A DNA stretch of 37,625 bases, taken from JBKEDC01 sp047972995. Its GTDB lineage: Bacteria > Bacteroidota > Bacteroidia > Bacteroidales > Prolixibacteraceae. Under the pieces are notes generated by a model. The model ran no database searches, had not been told where the DNA came from, and was given only the letters and a program-made list of their open reading frames with translations. Below, piece by piece: positions 1 through 8,321 of the stretch; within the stretch, counting starts at the first letter, position 1; each line of letters begins with the position of its first letter. Both the position numbers and the translations under genes were made by a program. The DNA lies in assembly GCA_047972995.1 (NCBI GenBank), contig JBKEBD010000025.1:1-37625 (forward strand), read 5' to 3'.

Positions 1-1
1 C

Positions 2-421
2 GGAACTTATATTGTGGGTTCATTTAGCGGTTTATTTTTATGGAATCCGAATGTGCCGACGATTGTAAATTATGTAACCGGTAGTCCATATCATGAACAG
101 TTCGGAGGTCGTCCTATTGGTGATGTGAAGATTTCAGGACTTATTATTAACCCTTCCGGCTATCCCTTTTTAGTGGATTATGATAATGGAATTTTTCCAC
201 TTCATCATCAGCATCGTTTTCCGCCAATGCCTGAAGAAATAAAGAATCAAGGTATATCGCTTTGGAATTTTGCTCTAGAGTTGCACACGCTCCGTATATT
301 TAATGCACTTATCGGTAGTTTTTACATTTTACTTATACCGCTTGTTGGCTTGTGCTCTATTATGGTATTGATTAGCGGTTATTTTTATTGGAGAAAAGAA
401 TACCGCAGAAAAAAACATTAA
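2..421 (+). CDS. PepSY-associated membrane protein, C-terminal part (5' truncated by window)
   Basis: The reading frame is open from base 2, so the gene starts outside the window; the GTG at 14 is only the first in-window start-like codon. The visible part is about 140 residues. It has a soluble stretch beginning GTYIVGSFSGLFLWNP, then SLWNFALELHTLRIFNALIG followed by a hydrophobic membrane helix (roughly the last 40 residues) and a basic cytoplasmic tail (WRKEYRRKKH). The pattern of a 'LWxxxxxLHTxRIF' segment before a last transmembrane helix resembles PepSY-associated TM proteins, often linked to iron uptake or reductase systems in Bacteroidota. That is family resemblance only. No link to the pectin genes downstream is visible. 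Confidence 0.55.
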   Translation, partial: GTYIVGSFSGLFLWNPNVPTIVNYVTGSPYHEQFGGRPIGDVKISGLIINPSGYPFLVDYDNGIFPLHHQHRFPPMPEEIKNQGISLWNFALELHTLRIFNALIGSFYILLIPLVGLCSIMVLISGYFYWRKEYRRKKH

Positions 422-484
422 TCATTTTTTCTGCAATATGAACAAGCTCAATTTAGATTTGTCACTTTTCTGTATAGTGAATAG

Positions 485-580
485 ATTGTTCCTTTGGAAG
501 TTCAGTCTTGTACAAGTGTAAAATTAACCTACCACAATGGAGTAGAACTGACAGGGGAGTTTGATTTTGAACAATTGATA
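485..580 (+). pseudogene. Possible IS66 TnpA C-terminal remnant
   Basis: One frame reads IVPLEVQSCTSVKLTYHNG and then VELTGEFDFEQLINVL before running into the adjacent IS30-like remnant. The pattern 'SVKLTYxNGVELxGxFDxEQLxxLL' resembles the C-terminal end of IS66-family TnpA accessory proteins. There is a stop just upstream (482-484) and no start codon, so it would be a fragment. The match is short and from memory; treat it as a suggestion. Confidence 0.3.
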
Positions 581-1082
581 AACGTCCTGGTGTGGTGGAC
601 GAGAAAATGAGATTTGGAGATTTAGATGTTGATTTAAGCTTTGGAAGAGAAACGCCTTTAGTAACTATAAACGACAGGGAGGCTGGTGTGGTAAAGATTA
701 GAAAATCTAAATCCAAGGAAGCTGATGAGGTTAGTAGAATAATCGTTCTATCATTGGAAGACAGGATGCCTAAATCCCCACCATCACTTCCAACAATGAA
801 ACAGAGTTTGCCAGACATCAATACATAGCAGAAAACGTAGGTATTGACTTTTATTTTTGCCGACTATATCACTCTTGGGAAAGAGGTGCTAATGAGAACT
901 TAAACAAACTTATTCGACAATATTTCCCTAAGTGAATGGGCTTTAAAAACATCACTGAAGAATAGATTCAAGATGTAGAAAATATATTAAACAATAGACC
1001 TAGAAAACGATTAAATTTCCAAATTCCAACTCAAAAAATGTAGGAAATATTATTTAAAAACAATGTTGCATTTCTGACTTGA
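574..1082 (+). pseudogene. IS30-family transposase, decayed C-terminal half
   Basis: The remnant begins IDKRPGVVDEKMRFGD and continues with VTINDREAGVVKIRK and SKEADEV, typical of the IS30 catalytic domain. Around 770-780 the frame shifts, and the sequence resumes as NNETEFARHQYIAENVGIDF, then WERGANENLNKLIRQYFPK and LNNRPRKRLNF. After the frameshift there are in-frame stops at 933-935 and twice more before the terminal TGA at 1080-1082. The usual second catalytic Asp (DNGxEF) reads NNETEF. The N-terminal HTH half is missing. The element cannot be active; clear inverted repeats or target duplications were not found. Confidence 0.85.
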
Positions 1083-1120
1083 ATTCTGCAATATCAATCC
1101 TTACGTCTTCACCTTATTGC

Positions 1121-1169
1121 AAAAAAGTTGGATTTTCAGATATTCATTTCATATCTAAAAATCCAACTT
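1121..1169 (-). terminator. Rho-independent terminator of the chain-A glycosidase operon
   Basis: The arms 1125-1136 and 1158-1169 pair over 12 bp, continue after one mismatch with a further 6 bp (1138-1143 with 1151-1156), and leave a 7-nt loop. Read on the minus strand, the hairpin is followed by TTTTTT (1126-1121). It lies 28 bp past the stop of the last gene of the operon. Confidence 0.9.
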
Positions 1170-1196
1170 CTTAGGAATATTAGGACTTAATTAAGT

Positions 1197-3656
1197 CTAT
1201 CGTTTAATTACATAAACTTCGCCTGCTTTCGTGCTTAAATCATATAAATATGTAGTGGGTAAATGAAGTTTTTTCAACTTCGCTTTTTTCGATATAATCG
1301 GTTTTTCCACTTCATTTAGCTGATAGAATGGGTTGACGTTTTCGCCTTTTGCCGACTTCAAACCTTCAGCAGAAAGTTGACTGGTAGAGCGCAAACGCAA
1401 ATTGCCGCCTAACTTCGATTCAACTCTAATTTCATCTACTTTTCCATTCTTCCAACTGATGTCGAACACAAACCCACCACGAGCTACCAAACCTTTCACA
1501 CTTCCCTCCTGCCATGCCGAAGGCAAAGCTGGAAGAATATCCACACAACCATCATAGCTTTGCAACAGCATTTCGGCAATACCGGCAGTACAGCCAAAGT
1601 TACCGTCAATTTGAAATGGAGGGTGGGCATCGAAAAGGTTCGGATAAGTACCACCTTTTTCTTTTCTCGCTCCCGGCACTACTGAAGGCGAAAGCTGATC
1701 GCCAATCATTTTTAGCGCATGGTCGCCATCAAGCAAGCGAGCCCAAAGGTTTACCTTCCAACCCATCGACCATCCTGTTGACTCATCACCACGATAAACC
1801 AAAGAATTTTTTGTTGCTTGGAAAAGCTCGGGCGTGCGGTATGGTGAAATCTGATTGCTTGGGAACATGCCGTAGAGGTGCGATATGTGGCGGTGTTTAT
1901 CCTCTACTCTATCCCAGTCGTAAAGCCATTCTTGCAACTGAGAAAACTTGCCAATTTGCATGGGTGGAAGCTTAGGCAAGGTCATACCTAGTGTATCGGC
2001 ACAAGCTTTATCTACGCCTAAGATTTCAGATGCTCGAATGACATTGTGAAACAAATCGAAAGTAAGTTGATTATCCATAGTGGTTCCTGCGCCTACATTG
2101 GCTTTTTCACCATTAGGTGCATGAAATGTATTTTCTGGTGAAACCGATGGGGCAATGACCAACCACCCGTGATCGGGCTCTGGTTGTAAAATATCGAGCG
2201 TAAACTCGGCAGCCCCTTTCATGGCAGGGTAAACTTGTTTCAAAAATTCCACATCGCCAGTGTAAAGGTAGTGCTCCCAAAGGTGCTGACAAACCCAAGC
2301 TTGCCCCATGGGCCACATACCCGAACGTGCTTGATCAATAGGACCTGTTACACGCCAAATATCGGTATTATGGTGCAACACCCATCCGCGCGCATGATAA
2401 AGTTCGCGTGCTGTTTCTTGCCCTGTTTGCGAGAGTTCTTGCACCATGCGTAAAAATGGCTCATGCAATTCGGAAAGATTGGTCAATTCTGCTGGCCAAT
2501 AGTTCATTTCAGCGTTAATGTTGCACGTATATTTGCAGTCCCATGAAGGTGAAACACGAGGGTTCCAAATACCTTGCAAGTTCATAGGCTGCCCTCCGGG
2601 TTGCGAGCCCGAAATCATCAGATATCTACCAAATTGGAAGTAAAGACTTACCAACTGAGGGTCGTCGCCTCCGCGGAAATTTTCCACTCGCTTATCGGTA
2701 GTAAGTGCCGAGGCTTTCGGATTGTCGCCCAAATCGATACTCACTCGATTAAAGTAGGCTTGATATTTTGCTTGATGTGCAGTATAAGCGCTATTGAAAT
2801 CAGCTTGTAGTGCATCGACTAAGTCAGCTTGTGCTTTGGCATATTCGTTGCCGCTAATGTCATCATATTTTTCAAAGTTCGTACCCACTACCACATACAA
2901 TGTAATGGCATTGGCATTTTCCACGCTAAGTGTTTTCTCATTGGCGATAAGCTCGCCACCATCGAGCACAGGCTTCACTAGAGCATTGAAACGCACCTGA
3001 CCAATTTGGTCTTCATGGTCGTCGGTAATGCCCGAAAGACTAATCATGTTTTCATCGGAAATTTCAATTTTGCTGCGCAATTCGCAATCGAGGGCTAGTT
3101 CTGCGCTGAGCTTTCCGGGTTTATCGGCAGTTAAGCGCACCACAATAGCATTGGTGGCTAACGAAGCAAAATACTGACGTGTATAATTCACCCCATCAAT
3201 GGTGTATTTGGTTGTTGCAATCGCATTTTCCAAATCTAAATCGCGATAGTAATTCGTGGCATCCCCCTTATTCTTCATAGAAATCCACAAATTGCCCACG
3301 GGCTGATATTTCATTCCACTATTGGGCGATCGCACTTTCTCTACCGCTAAATCTTCGGCTTCCTTATATCTCCCTTTGAAAAATAGGTCGGTAATTTGTG
3401 GTAATACCTTCCCTATTTCAGCATCGGTGTTGTTGTTTGGCCCACCCGACCAAATGGTTTCTTCATTCAACTGAAGTTGTTCTTTTTCTACTGTACCATA
3501 AATCATGGCGCCAAGCTTGCTATTACCAATGGGCAAAGCTTCATTCCAGTTCGATGCCGGTTTGTCATACCACAACTTTAGCTGTGTTGGCTCCTGTGCC
3601 ATCGCTCCAAATGATAGGCTCACCAACAACAGTAAGCTACATAAACGTTGTATCAT
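1197..3656 (-). CDS. Secreted GH95 glycosidase (alpha-L-galactosidase or alpha-L-fucosidase)
   Basis: Predicted 819-residue exported enzyme with an N-terminal signal peptide ending near SFGAMAQ. The N-terminal GH95 domain contains ALPIGNSKLGAMIYG and EETIWSGG. The (alpha/alpha)6 catalytic part contains CNINAEMNYW (N379 and N381), PSVSPEN (E508) and HPPFQIDGNFG (D684). These match the Asn/Asn/Glu/Asp catalytic set of the family, in which an Asp-activated Asn positions the water and the Glu is the acid. Full length for the family. GH95 includes alpha-1,2-L-fucosidases and alpha-L-galactosidases. Because the operon encodes other RG-II chain A enzymes, removal of the terminal L-galactose of chain A is the best guess. 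It is the last gene of the operon, 81 bp after its neighbour and directly before the terminator. Confidence 0.9.
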   Translation of the reverse strand: MIQRLCSLLLLVSLSFGAMAQEPTQLKLWYDKPASNWNEALPIGNSKLGAMIYGTVEKEQLQLNEETIWSGGPNNNTDAEIGKVLPQITDLFFKGRYKEAEDLAVEKVRSPNSGMKYQPVGNLWISMKNKGDATNYYRDLDLENAIATTKYTIDGVNYTRQYFASLATNAIVVRLTADKPGKLSAELALDCELRSKIEISDENMISLSGITDDHEDQIGQVRFNALVKPVLDGGELIANEKTLSVENANAITLYVVVGTNFEKYDDISGNEYAKAQADLVDALQADFNSAYTAHQAKYQAYFNRVSIDLGDNPKASALTTDKRVENFRGGDDPQLVSLYFQFGRYLMISGSQPGGQPMNLQGIWNPRVSPSWDCKYTCNINAEMNYWPAELTNLSELHEPFLRMVQELSQTGQETARELYHARGWVLHHNTDIWRVTGPIDQARSGMWPMGQAWVCQHLWEHYLYTGDVEFLKQVYPAMKGAAEFTLDILQPEPDHGWLVIAPSVSPENTFHAPNGEKANVGAGTTMDNQLTFDLFHNVIRASEILGVDKACADTLGMTLPKLPPMQIGKFSQLQEWLYDWDRVEDKHRHISHLYGMFPSNQISPYRTPELFQATKNSLVYRGDESTGWSMGWKVNLWARLLDGDHALKMIGDQLSPSVVPGARKEKGGTYPNLFDAHPPFQIDGNFGCTAGIAEMLLQSYDGCVDILPALPSAWQEGSVKGLVARGGFVFDISWKNGKVDEIRVESKLGGNLRLRSTSQLSAEGLKSAKGENVNPFYQLNEVEKPIISKKAKLKKLHLPTTYLYDLSTKAGEVYVIKR

Positions 3657-3686
3657 AATTTTAAAATCTAATATATAATTTTTTTG

Positions 3687-3716
3687 TTCTCTCTTTGCTT
3701 GTTGGCTAAGAGAGAA
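3687..3716. other. Intercistronic hairpin before the GH95 gene
   Basis: TTCTCTCTT at 3687-3695 pairs perfectly with AAGAGAGAA at 3708-3716 around a 12-nt loop. No T-run follows on either strand, so it does not look like a terminator. It lies in the only sizeable gap inside this operon (81 bp) and may affect mRNA processing or stability; that is inference. Confidence 0.4.
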
Positions 3717-3737
3717 ATTTAAATTCTCCTACGGCAA

Positions 3738-6446
3738 TTAATAAAACAACCAATCTACCACTGGTCCATCCGGATTTTCTACAATTCCGGCATCATGCGT
3801 AACAATTGGTTTCCCCGCTTGTGCAAATCCGAGAATAAGCACTCTACCCTTTCCAAGCTTAAGCTCATGTTCTCCAGCTCCGAAAGTGTAGGTATATACG
3901 TTCACCGGATAAAGCCCCGGAATGTCAATAGCATTGGCAATACGCACATCGGCTTGCCCTCTGCTGTTGGCCCCTGCATTGGTTTCTAGCGTAGGCGGAC
4001 GAAGTACCGTGTAGCTATTGGTGTTGAAATAACCCACCACTACTTTCACTTTTTCGTCCGACTTAAATCGGAGTACTGTGCCATCGGTTTGCTGTGCCTT
4101 ATCATAAAACCGCACACCTTTCAGCAGCGCCAACTCATCGGTAGAGGCTTTAATGCGAGCTGAATTATCGGCATACACTTGTGCGCCTTTCTTCACGGCA
4201 TATCGTTGCACTCCTTTATTGAGCACCTTTACATTCACGGGCTTCAATTGTGGGGCTTCAAAAGCAAGATTACTTTCACCCGATTTTAGGTTCGTGATGT
4301 TGTTTTTGAAGTTCTGCACTTCGGCTTCATAATGGGGCAAAAGTTCTGCCCAAGTTTTGTTAATCCCTCCTTTTCCTTCAATTGGAATACGACGCATATC
4401 AGTTTGCATACTATTGGCATAAAGATAGCTTGTATCGGTACGCGCTACCAACTTGCGAAATGCACGCAACGACTTCTCAAGGTGAGGAATGGCTGCATCA
4501 AGATCGTCAATATTCTCCGAATATTTATATCGAAGTATCAACATGGCTGCTTTCACTTTTTCGGCATAGTTTTCCGCAATTAAGCCATAGCAATACACAT
4601 CGTTTTTCAATCGGTTGAACTCCTCTTGATTTGCTCCAATGTTTTGGCTAGCTCTTTCAATAGCCGCTTCGGCACGTGCTGCGTGCTCACGCACTTCTTT
4701 AATAATTTGCGGAGGAGTTTCGCCCACATGAGGCTCGCCATTCCACTCTTTTTGTGCATACAAACCCAATACTTCTTTCACCGGACCGCTTGATTCCCAG
4801 AAACTTTCATACACACTATATTTCTTCGGATTCACCAATTGCCCCATGGTCATACCAAGTAAACACGACTGACGGTTTCCATCGGAAATACCGAAGGTAC
4901 GCAATAATTTGGGTGCAATTTCACCCGTTTCTTCATAGGCTGTGAGAATATCGGCTCCCGCCTTTTCTGAACCATAAAATTGGTTTAATTTATTCGACCA
5001 GTATTTTACCTCATCAGCTCTATCGCGATGGCAATTCCATGCGTAACGAGCCCAAGCATCATACCAAATCCAATCTCTATCGATTTGCAATAATCTTTTA
5101 TCGGTTTTATCGGCGGTGTAAGGCCAATCCCAATAAGATGCTTGAGGGTAAAGATGCAGTCCGTTTGCGCCTTGCAAGTTGTGCATGGCTATCGTGCTTT
5201 TCTGAATAAAATCGGGCGAACCATAGCGGAAAGGCTCTAGATTTGCCATGATGTGCACATTAGAAATATGCACAGAACCCAATTTGCTCAATGCCGTAGG
5301 AATGCTCGACCATGAGTCGCGTGGCTCATAAGTAGTGAGCGATTCGCCATTATATTTAAACATGGTGTAGAGGTTATGATATTTAGGCAACGCCGCATCC
5401 ATCACACGTTCGGCATCGGTATCATGAGCTCGAAGCACGATGGGAGGTTCCTCGGTAGCTCCAATTTTTTTCAAGCCATCTTGCACACCCGGAATAATCG
5501 TATTGGTAAACCAATTCACGTCATCATCAATCGTGTTCATGGCCTCGCCCAAGGTAACAAGTAACCCCACATTAGGATAATTTTCTACAAATGCAGCAAT
5601 ACTCTTGCGCGTATAATCGGCAATGAGAGGTGTAATTACTCTACCTCGTTCTTGGGTTTTCAGCCCATGATGATCTGCAAAAGGTTTAGGCAAAATAATG
5701 TTGTAAAACATTTGAATAACCCAAATACCGCGCTTATCTGCCTCTTCGGTAAGAAAAGCATAGATTTCTTTATTCTTCTCGAAAGTGGCATCATCTACTT
5801 CCACCGCATAAGGGTAATCTTTCAGTTTCACCAAGGAAGCAAAAGGATGACCACTCCAAAGGTAAAGCGAGTTGTAACGATTTTCTACCATGCGGTCGAG
5901 GTAATCTAGCCAAAGTTGCTTGTCGTAGAACCAAGGGAAATTTTTCTCATCAATGGGGTATTCATAAACATGACGACCCGGTAGAATGTTGGTTTTCTGC
6001 AAACCAACAGCCGTACCTCGAAGTACCATTTCTGGTGCATCTGTGCAATTAAGTTGTGCCGGAATTTCACCTTGGTTGCTGATCAATTCTTTTAATTCAA
6101 GCAATCCATAAAGTGCACCGCTTTTATCGGCTCCCACACTATAGATATATTTTCCCTCGCGCCAAATCTTAAAACTTTCTTTTTTCTGTAAATCTACAGT
6201 GATACCATCGTTTGCCAATCGTTGCACAAATTCGGCATCGGTAAGCTCTCCAACTACCAACGTATAGTCGGCATTACTAGTTGTAAAGCTGAAACCCAAA
6301 GGTGTTAAATGCTCCTCTAAATTCTGCAATCCATAGGTTAAACGATTAGATGCCTGATCGGTTTTTTCAACCTGAATGGTGGTGGTAGTATGACAGGCAG
6401 TAAACAACCCAAAACATACTATTAATAGGTATTTTATTCTATTCAT
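3738..6446 (-). CDS. Lipoprotein glycoside hydrolase, GH138-like alpha-D-galacturonidase candidate
   Basis: The open frame extends to 6584, but I place the start at 6446 (residue 47 of that frame). MNRIKYLLIVCFGLFTACH there is a classic lipoprotein signal, and this start overlaps the preceding gene by only 8 bp. The product is 902 residues. An N-terminal alpha/beta domain contains GADKSGALYGLLELKELI, as in GH67/GH20-type N-terminal domains; a TIM-barrel-like region and an alpha-helical C-terminal part follow. Two conserved-looking glutamates stand in LLVTLGEAMN (E301) and FKYNGES (E368). As I recall, the catalytic pair of GH138 (RG-II chain A alpha-D-galacturonidase) is two glutamates with about this spacing; this is memory, not a comparison. 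GH67- or GH115-like alpha-glucuronidases are the alternatives. The neighbours (GH141-, GH95- and GH2-type) favour RG-II chain A. Confidence 0.6.
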   Translation of the reverse strand: MNRIKYLLIVCFGLFTACHTTTTIQVEKTDQASNRLTYGLQNLEEHLTPLGFSFTTSNADYTLVVGELTDAEFVQRLANDGITVDLQKKESFKIWREGKYIYSVGADKSGALYGLLELKELISNQGEIPAQLNCTDAPEMVLRGTAVGLQKTNILPGRHVYEYPIDEKNFPWFYDKQLWLDYLDRMVENRYNSLYLWSGHPFASLVKLKDYPYAVEVDDATFEKNKEIYAFLTEEADKRGIWVIQMFYNIILPKPFADHHGLKTQERGRVITPLIADYTRKSIAAFVENYPNVGLLVTLGEAMNTIDDDVNWFTNTIIPGVQDGLKKIGATEEPPIVLRAHDTDAERVMDAALPKYHNLYTMFKYNGESLTTYEPRDSWSSIPTALSKLGSVHISNVHIMANLEPFRYGSPDFIQKSTIAMHNLQGANGLHLYPQASYWDWPYTADKTDKRLLQIDRDWIWYDAWARYAWNCHRDRADEVKYWSNKLNQFYGSEKAGADILTAYEETGEIAPKLLRTFGISDGNRQSCLLGMTMGQLVNPKKYSVYESFWESSGPVKEVLGLYAQKEWNGEPHVGETPPQIIKEVREHAARAEAAIERASQNIGANQEEFNRLKNDVYCYGLIAENYAEKVKAAMLILRYKYSENIDDLDAAIPHLEKSLRAFRKLVARTDTSYLYANSMQTDMRRIPIEGKGGINKTWAELLPHYEAEVQNFKNNITNLKSGESNLAFEAPQLKPVNVKVLNKGVQRYAVKKGAQVYADNSARIKASTDELALLKGVRFYDKAQQTDGTVLRFKSDEKVKVVVGYFNTNSYTVLRPPTLETNAGANSRGQADVRIANAIDIPGLYPVNVYTYTFGAGEHELKLGKGRVLILGFAQAGKPIVTHDAGIVENPDGPVVDWLFY

Positions 6447-8316
6447 GGAGTAAGTTTTTAAATCGTTCTTGCAAACCTGCATTTGTTTTAATGGAATCCG
6501 ACACCTCAGGACCATTATTCTCCCAATGGTTTCCGGGTCCCGGACAGTTTGAGAGGTATTTATCTTTCTCTGTCCAATTGTCAATCACACGAATGTACGA
6601 TGAATTTTCATCGAGATACAAATATTGGTAATGCTCAGGATCGTGCGCATAAGGTGCTTTTTGCAAGTCCTCAATGCGATTTCCTCTAAGCTCGGTGTTC
6701 GGCTGCATACCTAGCGTGTAGATACCCGACACATCATACATATTTTTAGCAAAATAGTGAATATAGTTATCTGCCACCGTGTTATTTTTCATGCAGTGCA
6801 CCGTGCCTGTCCAGCCCCAACCTAAGCTAATACCGGTGTAGTTTACATCACTGATATCGTTATGCGAAATTAAAATATCGCTCACAAATCCGGCACCAAT
6901 ACCCACACATCCCCAATCTTCATTGGTAACATTCACAATGCGGTTATTGCTGATCGTTTCATGATGACAAACCCAACGACTATCGGCAGGAGCATAAGGA
7001 CGATGCGCTTCAAAGGCTTCATCGCCAAAGAAACCCACATTCAGCGCCGAACCACCAAGATCGCGAAACAAACACCCCTCTACAAGGTTATGATTTGTAC
7101 CCTCTATTAAATCTAAACCACTGGCTGCCATATGTTCGAAGGTGCAGCCTTCAAACTTCAAATGCGAAGCATAACGCACTTTCACGCCCGCTTCTTGGCG
7201 CCCTAACCACGCTTGATTTTCTAAATCGGCTTTATCGGGAGTGCCCGGCTCTTGCAGTTTGTAAGCCTCATGAAAATAAAATCCGGCTTGCAATGCCACA
7301 TGACCATGAGTAGATGGACGCATCCAACTTACGTGTTTAAATGACACTTCTTGGAAATTGAAATAACACACAGGCTCGTCGATTTTACCTGTAACTTGCA
7401 CCAAATTCTCCAACACAGGCACGGTTACTTCGGCAGCTTTCATGTTTTCATTGTGGCGAGGATAATAATAAATCTTGCCCGATTTCAAATCATGATACCA
7501 CTCTCCCGGCTTGTTTAGCAACTCTATGGCATTAACAAAATAGAATGCTGAGTTTCCATTTTTATCTTTGTCCACATCAATATATGGAGCAGGCCAAGGG
7601 TGTTCAAATTGAATTTTGCTTTCGGGTTGGTGAAAAGTTACAGCGCAGCTATCGCCCACCACTTGCATCGATTTCACACGCAAGTTGGCAACAGCCCACC
7701 ACTGATGAATGAAAAATTCTAGCTGATTCATTTCTGCCACCGCAAATTTCGGTTTTGGTATCCATTGAATTTCATTTTCGTTATCAACAGTAAGGATACG
7801 ATCGAGCTCTCCATCGGTGTAGTTTGATGCACGATCGGCTTTGACCCCATTCACCCACATTTGGCGAAACTCTAGCTGACGACCACCCACATAAGGGCTA
7901 TCGGTCACCCACACTTTACCTCTAGCCTCTTTGGGCAATCCCGTCACATTTGTAGCGAGCTTTTGCCAAGCTTTCACTTGCACACCTCCACTAATAACCA
8001 CTTCATCTCCATCGGCAGCCTTCACCGTAGTAGGCGAAGTAGCAGTACCGCTATCTTCAGGACGAATTTGTAGTGGTTCGTAAAGCTCATATGTTCCCCC
8101 TTGCATGATGATATTAATGCCATCGGCAATTGCATCATCATGCAATCGGCGAAGTTCGCGTGCTTTACGCACGGCCATATTCAAACTAGCGTAAGGTTTT
8201 TCTTTTGTTCCATCGTTGCTATCTTTCCCCTTTGGCGACACCCAAATGTCGGCAGCTGCCATCGATGGGATAGCTAAAGCTACAAGGCATATTAAAGTAA
8301 ATATCTTTTTTGTCAT
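6439..8316 (-). CDS. Secreted beta-helix glycosidase, GH141-like (candidate RG-II alpha-L-fucosidase)
   Basis: 625 residues with a signal peptide (cleavage near PSMAAAD). The mature N-terminus, WVSPKGKDSNDGTKEKPYAS, followed by GGTYELYEPLQIRPEDSG is the opening of a right-handed parallel beta-helix. Further turns of the helix appear as HNLVEGCLFRDLGGSALNVG, ETISNNRIVNVTNEDWGCVG and ISHNDISDVNYTGISLG. Length and opening fit GH141, whose characterised RG-II member removes alpha-L-fucose of chain A; GH120-like xylosidases and general beta-helix proteins are alternatives. The catalytic residues cannot be assigned by eye. The gene begins 5 bp after the GH2 gene and overlaps the next gene by 8 bp, so translation is probably coupled. 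Confidence 0.65.
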   Translation of the reverse strand: MTKKIFTLICLVALAIPSMAAADIWVSPKGKDSNDGTKEKPYASLNMAVRKARELRRLHDDAIADGINIIMQGGTYELYEPLQIRPEDSGTATSPTTVKAADGDEVVISGGVQVKAWQKLATNVTGLPKEARGKVWVTDSPYVGGRQLEFRQMWVNGVKADRASNYTDGELDRILTVDNENEIQWIPKPKFAVAEMNQLEFFIHQWWAVANLRVKSMQVVGDSCAVTFHQPESKIQFEHPWPAPYIDVDKDKNGNSAFYFVNAIELLNKPGEWYHDLKSGKIYYYPRHNENMKAAEVTVPVLENLVQVTGKIDEPVCYFNFQEVSFKHVSWMRPSTHGHVALQAGFYFHEAYKLQEPGTPDKADLENQAWLGRQEAGVKVRYASHLKFEGCTFEHMAASGLDLIEGTNHNLVEGCLFRDLGGSALNVGFFGDEAFEAHRPYAPADSRWVCHHETISNNRIVNVTNEDWGCVGIGAGFVSDILISHNDISDVNYTGISLGWGWTGTVHCMKNNTVADNYIHYFAKNMYDVSGIYTLGMQPNTELRGNRIEDLQKAPYAHDPEHYQYLYLDENSSYIRVIDNWTEKDKYLSNCPGPGNHWENNGPEVSDSIKTNAGLQERFKNLLHE

Positions 8317-8321
8317 ATCAA

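Noticed and set aside
1514..1975. 153-residue plus-strand frame inside the GH95 gene
   Set aside because: It lies fully antisense to a gene with all GH95 catalytic motifs and has no family resemblance.
3687..3716. Transcription terminator before the GH95 gene
   Set aside because: The stem is good, but no T-run follows on either strand.
6447..6584. 46-residue N-terminal extension of the GH138-like gene
   Set aside because: It overlaps the upstream gene by over 140 bp and would bury a clear lipoprotein signal.
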